Below, in pieces: positions 1 to 5,600 of a stretch of DNA of 13,811 bases (within the stretch, counting starts at the first letter, position 1; each line of letters opens with the position of its first letter). Under the pieces are notes generated by a model. That model saw nothing but the letters and a program-made list of their open reading frames with translations. It did no database searches and was not told where the DNA came from. A program made the position numbers and the translations under genes. Source of the DNA: CAZILN01 sp964540005 (GTDB lineage: Bacteria > Bacteroidota > Bacteroidia > Bacteroidales > SM23-62); contig CAZILN010000435.1 of NCBI GenBank assembly GCA_964540005.1, positions 1 to 13,811 on the forward strand. The letters are read 5' to 3'.

Positions 1-283
1 AATACTTCAGACCATGGAAATGTTTCTCAATTTTTTTGAATACTTTCCACTCAAATTCACCAGTTTCAGGTCTGAAGTAGGGTTTGCTGCTGAGAGTAAA
101 AAGATTCTGGGAAATGGGTGTAATTATCCTCTTAGCCTTTAACTGATATATTCTCCATCGAAATGTTGATTCCTTAAGATCAGGATCAAATTGCCGATAA
201 AAAGCCATGAGTGATTCTCTTTTAAAGAATTTCTTTTCTTTAAATTTCTCTTTCAGTTGTTCTAATATGAAATTTTTAGTCAA
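1..283 (-). CDS. DUF6577/AbiEi-like antitoxin-type regulator, 5' part only
   Basis: The reading frame is open from a TTG at 283 to the left edge (94 codons, incomplete at the C-terminus). The peptide has a basic N-terminal helix-turn-helix-like part (residues 1-60, including YRQFDPDLKESTFRWRIYQL) followed by a beta-hairpin-like stretch (ITPISQNLFTLSSKPYFRPE). This matches my recollection of DUF6577 proteins of Bacteroidota, which resemble the AbiEi antitoxin of type IV AbiE systems and usually precede an AbiEii nucleotidyltransferase toxin. The TTG is the only start codon in this frame: an in-frame TAA lies four codons upstream, and an internal ATG (about residue 26) would cut the conserved N-terminus. 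A promoter -7 box and tandem 45-bp operator-like repeats lie directly upstream, which fits negative autoregulation. Family assignment is from memory of the motif; the toxin partner, if any, lies outside the window. Confidence 0.7.
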   Translation of the reverse strand, partial: MTKNFILEQLKEKFKEKKFFKRESLMAFYRQFDPDLKESTFRWRIYQLKAKRIITPISQNLFTLSSKPYFRPETGEFEWKVFKKIEKHFHGLKY

Positions 284-305
284 GTCGTTTAAACATTATG
301 CTTTA

Positions 306-331
306 CAAATATAATAAAAAATCAAACAAAA
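306..331 (-). promoter_or_regulatory. Promoter of the DUF6577-like gene
   Basis: Read on the minus strand, TATATTTG (306-313) is an exact Bacteroidota -7 element (TAnnTTTG). A TTTTG at 327-331 lies upstream, but only 13 nt away, shorter than the usual 19-20. The -7 assignment is therefore better supported than the -33. The predicted transcript would begin near 303, about 20 nt before the TTG start. The upstream promoter part overlaps the first operator half-site, so a bound repressor would block polymerase. Confidence 0.5.
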
Positions 332-410
332 GACAGTATATTCATTTTATTGTCCATTGTTTGATATCTAACAAAAGACAGTAAACGAATTTTATTGTCC
401 AATGTTTGAT
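321..410. repeat. Two tandem 45-bp repeats, each an inverted repeat (operator-like)
   Basis: Unit 1 (321-365) and unit 2 (366-410) abut exactly and agree at 39 of 45 positions. Each unit starts with a 15-bp half-site (ATCAAACAAAAGACA in unit 1) and ends with its approximate inverse (TGTCCATTGTTTGAT): 13 of 15 matching in unit 1 and 11 of 15 in unit 2. The array thus has four half-sites at 321-335, 351-365, 366-380 and 396-410 in alternating orientation. It lies immediately upstream of the DUF6577-like gene and overlaps its promoter. AbiEi-type antitoxins are known to repress their operon by binding inverted repeats upstream, so an operator is the natural reading. Confidence 0.75.
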
Positions 411-519
411 ACATTAAAAGAGTCATTTGGGGAATATGAATGGAGACTATCTATAAATTATAAGAGGTAAGCATAATGCAATCTTTAATTTTTTATTCAT
501 TTTTCTGTTCGACAGTGAT

Positions 520-553
520 TGTACTAGCTCCCTAAATAGTTGGACATAGAATG
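520..553 (+). mobile_element. Solitary IS3/IS150-like terminal inverted-repeat remnant
   Basis: The stretch begins TGTACTAGCTCCC and continues AAATAGTTGGACATAGAATG. It has the layout of IS150-group (IS3 family) ends: TGTACT, a C-run, then GTTGGAC and a downstream ATG. No transposase reading frame follows on the right and no matching inverted end is visible elsewhere in the window, so this would be a decayed remnant or part of a non-autonomous element. The match is from memory of the IS150 terminus and is not exact. Confidence 0.35.
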
Positions 554-640
554 TAAAAACAGATTTGGAGAAGGTTCAGAAGAGTTCCCAGTATCCTCTT
601 TCCACCATACGAACCAACCAGATTGGCACTAGATTTTATG

Positions 641-661
641 ATTTATCGGGGTGAGAAGATT
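641..661 (-). repeat. Duplicate of the tRNA-Pro 3' end (att-like direct repeat)
   Basis: Positions 641-661 repeat 813-833 in the same orientation with one mismatch (A645 versus G817). The 16-bp core TCGGGGTGAGAAGATT is identical. On the tRNA strand this core covers the end of the T-loop, the 3' strand of the T-stem, the 3' acceptor strand and the discriminator base. That is the segment typically used as attachment core by tRNA-targeting tyrosine integrases. Similarity to the tRNA stops after the core, so this is not a second tRNA gene. Confidence 0.6.
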
Positions 662-689
662 ACCGGCGTGATCTTCCATGGGTGAACTA

Positions 690-816
690 AAATTAAATAA
701 GCCTGTGCACTTCGTGCACCTTTTTCATTTCCCTCCTGCTTACAAAAGCAAGCTTTTGACGCAATCAGAAAATGAGAAAGCCTGCCAAGCTTGCGCTTGA
801 CAGGCTTATTTAATTT
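690..816. repeat. Nested imperfect inverted repeat with three internal hairpins
   Basis: The outer arms 690-706 and 800-816 are a perfect 17-bp inverted pair (AAATTAAATAAGCCTGT). Inside them, 720-730 and 770-780 pair at 10 of 11 positions. Three smaller hairpins are embedded: GTGCAC-TTC-GTGCAC (705-719), CAAAAGC-AA-GCTTTTG (743-758), and an 11-bp stem with one G/T mismatch (780-790 with 795-805, loop TTGC). The two halves look like diverged copies of one hairpin element in opposite orientation, sharing flanks AAATGA-N-AAAG and CAGGCTTATTTAATTT around different hairpins. Confidence 0.65.
770..805 (-). terminator. Probable tRNA-Pro transcript terminator
   Basis: On the minus strand, 13 nt past the tRNA 3' end, an 11-bp stem (GCCTGTCAAGC with GCTTGGCAGGC, loop GCAA) is followed by the T-rich run TTTCTCATTTTC. 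The AT-rich tail on the other side (TTATTTAATTT) would let it work in both directions. The T-tract is interrupted, so termination strength is uncertain. Confidence 0.5.
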
Positions 817-817
817 G

Positions 818-893
818 TCGGGGTGAGAAGATTCGAACTTCCGACCCCGCGCCCCCCAGACGCGTACTCTAAACCTGGCTGAGCTACACCCCG
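818..893 (-). tRNA. tRNA-Pro (anticodon GGG)
   Basis: A full 76-nt cloverleaf folds on the minus strand. Acceptor CGGGGTG pairs with CACCCCG, followed by discriminator A. The D-stem is GCTC/GAGT, the anticodon stem is CGCGT/GCGCG with loop CTGGGGG (anticodon GGG, reading CCC and CCU), the variable loop is GGGTC, and the T-stem is GGAAG/CTTCT with loop TTCGAAT. The first acceptor pair C1-G72 is the hallmark of bacterial tRNA-Pro. The 3' CCA is not encoded (CAA follows the discriminator). A promoter lies just upstream and a hairpin downstream. Its 3' end is duplicated at 641-661. Confidence 0.95.
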
Positions 894-904
894 AACAAGG
901 AGTG

Positions 905-935
905 CAAATGTAAAAAAATCATAGATTATCTACAA
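905..935 (-). promoter_or_regulatory. Promoter of tRNA-Pro
   Basis: On the minus strand, TTG (933-935), a 20-nt spacer and TACATTTG (905-912, exact TAnnTTTG) form a good Bacteroidota promoter. It places the transcript start near 902, about 9 nt before the mature tRNA 5' end. Confidence 0.7.
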
Positions 936-954
936 GTGAATTTACTGTATAAGC

Positions 955-1344
955 TCAGGCGGCAATTTTTCCATGCTCTTTACCTTCTGTAACTTTTAAT
1001 ACATACCAGATAATCATTGCTGCCAGGAACACGCCAAAACCGAAGAATGTAGTATAGAATGATACGAAAACTCCCTGTATTACTATCATAGGTGAAATAT
1101 CTGCTGCTTCCATAATGGCCTGGAAAGCCAGGTACAATCCAAATGTCTGGAAAAACAGTCCTGCAAGACCTGCAATTCCTCCAAGTGATTTAATGGACAG
1201 CATCATCCTCTCGTCCAGGAGTGATGGTGCAATGTGCATGATCCTACGAGCTACCGTAAGAATGCTGATCAACAAAATGACTATTCCCAGGATGAGTATA
1301 ATACTCATGTTTAACAGATCGCCGGTTACTAAAAATTCTTTCAT
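955..1344 (-). CDS. Small MotA/TolQ/ExbB-like membrane protein
   Basis: The protein has 129 residues with three predicted membrane helices at about 11-32, 57-78 and 88-116. The last two, with the intervening segment (GLFFQTFGLYLAF, then VSFYTTFFGFGVFLAAMIIW), resemble the paired C-terminal helices of MotA/TolQ/ExbB proton-channel subunits. A basic/acidic loop (residues 33-50) joins helix 1 to helix 2. Family members usually have over 200 residues, so this is a minimal version without the large cytoplasmic loop. No ExbD, TonB or MotB partner is in the window. The ATG start at 1344 gives a leader of roughly 29 nt from the predicted promoter. The gene is divergent from a LytS/LytTR pair and shares repeat elements with its promoter, so it is probably a target of that system. 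Family assignment is moderate; the function is unknown. Confidence 0.7.
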   Translation of the reverse strand: MKEFLVTGDLLNMSIILILGIVILLISILTVARRIMHIAPSLLDERMMLSIKSLGGIAGLAGLFFQTFGLYLAFQAIMEAADISPMIVIQGVFVSFYTTFFGFGVFLAAMIIWYVLKVTEGKEHGKIAA

Positions 1345-1375
1345 GATTTCGGACTTTTAAATTAATAATTACCGG

Positions 1376-1407
1376 CAATATTACAGGCTGGTAAAACTAA
1401 AAAGAAA
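1376..1407 (-). promoter_or_regulatory. Predicted promoter of the MotA/ExbB-like gene
   Basis: On the minus strand, TTTC (1404-1407) lies 20 nt upstream of TAATATTG (1376-1383). This is one mismatch from each Bacteroidota consensus element (TTTG and TAnnTTTG). Weak elements of this kind fit an activator-dependent promoter. The start would be near 1373. Confidence 0.4.
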
Positions 1408-1410
1408 TAT

Positions 1411-1442
1411 ATTCCCCGGAGCGGTTGAATTATTCCCCGAAG
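1411..1442 (-). promoter_or_regulatory. Direct-repeat pair, candidate LytTR-regulator site (leftward gene)
   Basis: ATTCCCCGGAG (1411-1421) and ATTCCCCGAAG (1432-1442) agree at 10 of 11 positions and lie exactly 21 bp apart. On the minus strand they read TCCGGGGAA and TTCGGGGAA. The 9-bp copy nearest the promoter ends 4 nt before the predicted -33 box at 1404-1407. Paired 9-bp direct repeats 12 bp apart are the usual target form of LytTR-domain regulators. The second pair at 1478-1507 has the same geometry in mirror image. Confidence 0.55.
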
Positions 1443-1477
1443 AGTGAATATTGACCTGATTGATCAGTATATGGTCA

Positions 1478-1507
1478 TTCAGGGGGAAAATCGAGCAGTT
1501 CAGGGAG
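1478..1507 (+). promoter_or_regulatory. Direct-repeat pair, candidate LytTR-regulator site (autoregulation)
   Basis: TTCAGGGGG (1478-1486) and TTCAGGGAG (1499-1507) agree at 8 of 9 positions with a 21-bp period (12-bp spacer). The proximal copy ends 4 nt before the -33 element at 1512-1515, the same distance as in the leftward pair. The combined four-copy pattern is roughly TTCRGGGRR. Confidence 0.55.
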
Positions 1508-1511
1508 TTTT

Positions 1512-1542
1512 TTTGACCGCTATCCTGAATTCTCTACATTTG
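1512..1542 (+). promoter_or_regulatory. Promoter of the histidine kinase/response regulator operon
   Basis: TTTG (1512-1515), exactly 19 nt, then TACATTTG (1535-1542) matches the Bacteroidota consensus at every defined base. Transcription would start at about 1545-1548, almost on top of the annotated GTG, so the mRNA is either nearly leaderless or translation begins further in. Confidence 0.7.
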
Positions 1543-1547
1543 TTTTT

Positions 1548-2621
1548 GTGATAAAACTAACGACCGGATATAACTGGGTGCTGCATGCCTTATTCTGGAT
1601 AATGGCTACCTTTTTCCTTTGCTATTTCTTCGGTCATTATTCCAGGCAATACCTCTATACTTTCCTGTATGTCTGCTTCCAGTTGCCGGTTATCATTACA
1701 ACCACCTACCTGATCAATTACTGGCTGGTTCCGAAATTCCTGTTTAAAGACCGCATCGGACGCTTTGTCTATTTTTTATTGGCCTCCCTTATTGTCTCTG
1801 CCTGGCTGAATGCCCTTATCACCATATTTGCCTTTACAATTCTATACCACTATAATATCGGGAACCTTCCACCGGCCTCATTTGATTTTAAAATGCTTAC
1901 GGCCGGCTTATTCATTGTGATCCTTACCGGCGTGGCAATTCATTTTACCAGGGAAAGCCTCAGGCAACAGCGCAGTTCCTTTGAGCTCAGAAAAAAACAG
2001 ATCGAGACCGAACTTTCACTGAATGAAACACGCCTGAAATTATTGCAGAACCAGCTGCACCCGCATATGCTGTTCAATTCCCTTAACACCATATACGGAT
2101 TATCCCTGCAACAATCACCAAAGACCCCCGACCTGGTGCTCAACCTTTCCAATATGCTGGATTACATGCTGTACCAGTGCGATACAGAAAAGATCGTTCT
2201 GAAAAACGAGATAGATTTCCTGAAAAATTACATTGATATCGAAAAGCAGCGGTTTCCTGAAGGGCTCTCACTGAAGATTGAATGGCCCCCTAATGATGAA
2301 CAATATGAAATCGCCCCCCTAATGTTGTTACCTCTTATTGAGAATTGTTTCAAACATACCAGGAGCCTCCAGGAAATCAATCCGGAGATACATATTAAAG
2401 CCACACTCAAGAAGAACAGGTTTCATTTACATACCAGCAACAACTACAGGGAGAATGAAAATTCTTTACAAAACACGGGCATAGGACTTAACAATCTTCA
2501 TGAACGCCTTGCTTTGCTATACTCAGGGAAACATGAAATTAATACTCAAATAAAAGATGGCCGGTATCATATGGACCTTTTCCTGGAACTGGATGCAAAA
2601 ATACAAGACGAACAGCAATGA
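1548..2621 (+). CDS. LytS-type sensor histidine kinase
   Basis: The protein has 357 residues. Four membrane helices (about 10-28, 36-60, 73-99, 117-133) are followed by a short linker helix, the His_kinase domain with phospho-acceptor motif LHPHMLFNSLN (residues 170-180, H173 being the expected acceptor), and a GHKL ATPase domain with N-box LPLIENCFKH (261-270) and G-box TGIGLNNLHERL. It would phosphorylate the LytTR regulator encoded immediately downstream, whose start overlaps this stop (ATGA). There is no large extracellular sensor domain, so the signal is probably sensed in or near the membrane. The start is uncertain: GTG 1548 is at or within 3 nt of the predicted transcript start; GTG 1578 (residue 11) would keep the HALFW motif and the first helix with a roughly 30-nt leader; ATG 1602 (residue 19) would cut the first helix. 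Confidence 0.9.
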   Translation: MIKLTTGYNWVLHALFWIMATFFLCYFFGHYSRQYLYTFLYVCFQLPVIITTTYLINYWLVPKFLFKDRIGRFVYFLLASLIVSAWLNALITIFAFTILYHYNIGNLPPASFDFKMLTAGLFIVILTGVAIHFTRESLRQQRSSFELRKKQIETELSLNETRLKLLQNQLHPHMLFNSLNTIYGLSLQQSPKTPDLVLNLSNMLDYMLYQCDTEKIVLKNEIDFLKNYIDIEKQRFPEGLSLKIEWPPNDEQYEIAPLMLLPLIENCFKHTRSLQEINPEIHIKATLKKNRFHLHTSNNYRENENSLQNTGIGLNNLHERLALLYSGKHEINTQIKDGRYHMDLFLELDAKIQDEQQ

Positions 2622-3319
2622 CACATTCCTGTATAATTATTGATGACGAACCGGTAGCCATCGAGGTGATCAAAAACCACCTGCAGCAACTTGAAGATTT
2701 CGAGGTAAAGGCTTCATTCACCAACCCTTTAGAAGCTGCTAAATACCTGCGGGAAAACCGGACAGACCTGATTTTTCTTGACATTGAGATGCCTGTTCTC
2801 TCAGGTTTCGAATTGCTTTCTTCCCTGCCTGATCCTCCTAAGGTGATTATCACCACCGCCCACAGGGATTATGCTCCCGAAGCTTATAATATGGAAGTAC
2901 TGGATTACCTCCTGAAACCTATTTCCCTGGATCGCTTGTTGAAAGCAGTAAACAAGTACCACAGGATTGCAGCATCAGATCACCCTTACCAGGACAGGCA
3001 CCCCAGCGGGGAAGAGGGGCACCTCATCATCAAAGCAGACAAAAAATTTCACAAGGTCTTCTTTAATGAGATCACTTACATCGAGAGCATGGATGATTTC
3101 ATTCGCATTCATACTGCAAATCACCGGCTTGACTGCTATGAAAGACTGGTCGGTATGGAAAAGAAACTGCCGCCGGGAAAGTATCTCAGGATACACCGGA
3201 GTTATATCATCAATCTTGATAAAATTGATTCATTTACGAATACTTCCATTCAAATTGGTGACAGGACACTGGTCATCGGCAAGAAATACAGGGAGGCAGT
3301 CCTGTCGATATTACAATAA
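2618..3319 (+). CDS. LytTR-family response regulator
   Basis: The protein has 233 residues. The receiver domain (about 3-118) carries the acidic pair D9/D10, phospho-acceptor D55 (in FLDIEMPVLSG), T79/T80 and K100 (LLKP). A LytTR DNA-binding domain (about 133-231) follows, with YIESMDDFIRIHT and LRIHRSYIINLDKI. LytTR domains bind pairs of 9-bp direct repeats spaced by about two helical turns. Two such pairs lie in the divergent promoter region upstream of its own operon, suggesting control of itself and of the divergent small membrane-protein gene. The start overlaps the kinase stop by 4 nt, so translation is probably coupled. Its stop is only 3 bp from the stop of the convergent molybdenum-hydroxylase gene, with no room for a conventional terminator between them. 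Confidence 0.93.
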   Translation: MTHSCIIIDDEPVAIEVIKNHLQQLEDFEVKASFTNPLEAAKYLRENRTDLIFLDIEMPVLSGFELLSSLPDPPKVIITTAHRDYAPEAYNMEVLDYLLKPISLDRLLKAVNKYHRIAASDHPYQDRHPSGEEGHLIIKADKKFHKVFFNEITYIESMDDFIRIHTANHRLDCYERLVGMEKKLPPGKYLRIHRSYIINLDKIDSFTNTSIQIGDRTLVIGKKYREAVLSILQ

Positions 3320-3322
3320 AAC

Positions 3323-5527
3323 CTAAACCTCTTTTAATGCCTCCAATACCCGCTCCGGGGTCATTGGCATGCGTAAGACACGGGCTCCGCAAGCATCGAA
3401 TATGGCATTGGCAATGCAGCCGCCCATACAAATTATAGCCGGCTCTCCTCCTCCCTGGGGAGGCTGATCCTGAGCATCAATTAAATGAACATCAATTTTC
3501 GGAACCCATGAGAATCTGGTGAATTCATAGGTATCAAAATTCCTTGTATGCATGGTGCCCCCGTCAAACTCTATCTCTTCGCTCAGGGCATACCCCATGC
3601 CCATGGTTACACAACCTTCAACCTGGATAGTAGCTCCCAGGGGATTCACAACCATTCCCATATCCTGTGCAACGGTGGCCCGTTTCACCTGTACATGTCC
3701 TGTTGATTTATCCACATCCACCTCAACCATTACACAAACATAGGTGCCTGCATCTATTCCGCAGGCCAGGCCATATCCCCTGCTGCTGGGGGTGGGTAGA
3801 GGTGTCCAGCCAAACTTATCGGCGGCCGTTTTCAGGACCCTGATAATCTGTTCATCTTTCAGGTTTTTCAGGCGGAACTCAACCGGATCCATACCTGCAC
3901 TGGCAGCCATGATATCTATCTGGGATTCCCTTGCAAAGCTGTTGGTATTATTGCCAGGGGCCCTCCACGCTCCTGTATAAAAGGGGTGAACCGGTTCAGA
4001 ATCCCTTGAAACACTCCATGACAGGGTCTGGTGGTGCGGTATGTCATAAAAGTGGTCCGCCCCCCTTGAACCGGCAAAATATTCCCCGTAATCCCATACG
4101 GATATCCGTGCTGATGAAGTGATTCCGGATTTTATTTTGACCACTGCTGCAGGCCTTAAGCGGTCATGAAGAAACTCCTCCCTGCGGGTCCATGCATTCT
4201 GAACGGGTTTCCCGGTTGCCTTTGCAATCCTGGCAGCTTCCACAATTTGCTGGTTGCTTGTCTTGCCTCCGAAACCCCCTCCCAGGAAGATCTGCCTTAC
4301 ATGGACATTTTCTTCAGGCATACCCAGTGCTTCGGCAACCTCCGTTTTGGCCCTGAATGGTGTCTGGCTGGATCCCCAGATTATCATCCTCTCCCCTTCC
4401 ATAGCAGCCGTAGCTGAATGGTTTTCGATAGGGGAATGAGCCACATAGCCGTCATGGAATTCAGTCTCAATGATCTTGTCAGCTATTTCACTTCCTTCCT
4501 CCAGGCTTCCTCCCTTAGCAATCTCCCTGCTCTGATTAGCTGATTTTAACAGATGGGCAAAAATAGTATCCTGGTTTACCTTTGCTTCCGGGATCTCCCA
4601 GTCCGCTCTGACTTTCGAGACTGCGACATCTGCCGTATCCTGATGCTCATGCAATACGGCAACCAGATCATCCTCCCTGAAGATCTCAACTCCCTTAATC
4701 TTTTCCGCTTCAGAAGTATCTACAGATATCATCCTGGCTCGCAGGGCTGGTGGCCGGACTATCCTGGCATACAGCATACCCGGCAGCTGGACATCCCCTG
4801 AGAATTTTGCCTTCCCGGTAACTTTTTCAACCGAATCCCGCCTGAGCCGTGATGTCCCCATCACCTTAAACCGGGTATGGTCCTTCATCTCAGGTTTGCT
4901 GTCCAGTTCCCTGTATATCTTTTTACCCCTGGCCAGTTCTGCGTAACTGATTTTCTTGCTGCTGTCTTCGCAGTCAGTTACAATCCCTTTACCGACCTGA
5001 AGCCGGCTAAGGGGTACTTCCAGTTTTTCAGAGGCCATTTCAAGCAGTACAGCCCTGGCTTCAGCCACGGCGGGCCTCATGATTTGTCCGAACATCCTTG
5101 TCGTTAAGGAGCCAAATGTACCCATATCCCATGGACACAGGTCCGTATCGCCCATAACAATATCCACATCCTCAACACTTACATCCAGTTCATCGGCCAG
5201 TTCCATCGGCAGTGAGGTAATGGGGCCCTGGCCCATTTCAATTTTCCCTGTGAAGCAGGTTACCCGTCCGTCCTCACCTATGCGCAGGTAGGCATTAAAA
5301 TCGGTTTCGTCCTGAAGGAACACTGCTGCCTTTCCGAAAATGTTCTCAAAATTAGTAGCTGAAACAGCAATAATAATCCCGCCTCCCAGTTTCTTTAAGA
5401 AATCCCTGCGGCCCACGCTGACGGGATCATTCATATCCCGGGAATCTGCCTTCATGTGTTTTTCATCCTCAATGTTCTGCTTTTCCTCAAGGTATTGATC
5501 TTCAATGAGAGATTCGTCGTCTTTCAT
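3323..5527 (-). CDS. IorB-type molybdopterin subunit of a molybdenum hydroxylase (paralog 2)
   Basis: The protein has 734 residues of the xanthine dehydrogenase/aldehyde oxidase superfamily, in the IorB-like arrangement with a cofactor-binding segment (about 78-185) ahead of the Ald_Xan_dh_C domain (about 235-300). A twin-arginine signal R40-R41-D-F-L-K-K precedes a hydrophobic stretch (49-58), so it is probably exported folded to the periplasm. Cofactor motifs include GGGFGGK (416-422) and GAWRAPG (519-525). QGGGEPA (691-697) holds the expected catalytic glutamate E695. A highly charged extension of about 25 residues precedes the part shared with the upstream paralog; M25 or M32 are alternative starts, though AAGGA precedes the chosen ATG. 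It is clearly a tandem duplicate of the 716-residue neighbour, 73 bp away. The substrate is unknown (aldehyde, N-heterocycle or other). It would use the single upstream [2Fe-2S] subunit. Confidence 0.92.
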   Translation of the reverse strand: MKDDESLIEDQYLEEKQNIEDEKHMKADSRDMNDPVSVGRRDFLKKLGGGIIIAVSATNFENIFGKAAVFLQDETDFNAYLRIGEDGRVTCFTGKIEMGQGPITSLPMELADELDVSVEDVDIVMGDTDLCPWDMGTFGSLTTRMFGQIMRPAVAEARAVLLEMASEKLEVPLSRLQVGKGIVTDCEDSSKKISYAELARGKKIYRELDSKPEMKDHTRFKVMGTSRLRRDSVEKVTGKAKFSGDVQLPGMLYARIVRPPALRARMISVDTSEAEKIKGVEIFREDDLVAVLHEHQDTADVAVSKVRADWEIPEAKVNQDTIFAHLLKSANQSREIAKGGSLEEGSEIADKIIETEFHDGYVAHSPIENHSATAAMEGERMIIWGSSQTPFRAKTEVAEALGMPEENVHVRQIFLGGGFGGKTSNQQIVEAARIAKATGKPVQNAWTRREEFLHDRLRPAAVVKIKSGITSSARISVWDYGEYFAGSRGADHFYDIPHHQTLSWSVSRDSEPVHPFYTGAWRAPGNNTNSFARESQIDIMAASAGMDPVEFRLKNLKDEQIIRVLKTAADKFGWTPLPTPSSRGYGLACGIDAGTYVCVMVEVDVDKSTGHVQVKRATVAQDMGMVVNPLGATIQVEGCVTMGMGYALSEEIEFDGGTMHTRNFDTYEFTRFSWVPKIDVHLIDAQDQPPQGGGEPAIICMGGCIANAIFDACGARVLRMPMTPERVLEALKEV

Positions 5528-5600
5528 ATATATTATCCTTTATTAATTTCTCACTTTGGTGGTCCGGTTTCTATATTGGCTCAGATTGACTTCTGTAATA

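Larger units (their letters stand above)
411..817. other. Gene-free accessory stretch with mobile-element debris
   Basis: I see no credible protein gene here. The stretch contains a solitary IS150-like end (520-553), unassigned sequence (554-640), a copy of the tRNA-Pro 3' end (641-661), and a nested inverted-repeat structure (690-816) that probably also terminates the tRNA transcript. The part at 411-519 is AT-rich, with no promoter of the TAnnTTTG type on either strand that I can point to. Confidence 0.5.

Noticed and set aside
321..410. Possible mini CRISPR array
   Set aside because: The two 45-bp units abut directly with no spacers and are internally palindromic; this is operator-like.
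641..661. Possible second tRNA gene
   Set aside because: Similarity covers only the 3' end of the tRNA; no anticodon or D-arm can be formed from the adjoining bases.
1452..1477. Inverted repeat TGACC...GGTCA with an inner TGATCA between the divergent promoters
   Set aside because: The arms are only 5 bp with a 16-nt gap; too weak to call a site, and the direct-repeat pairs explain the region better.
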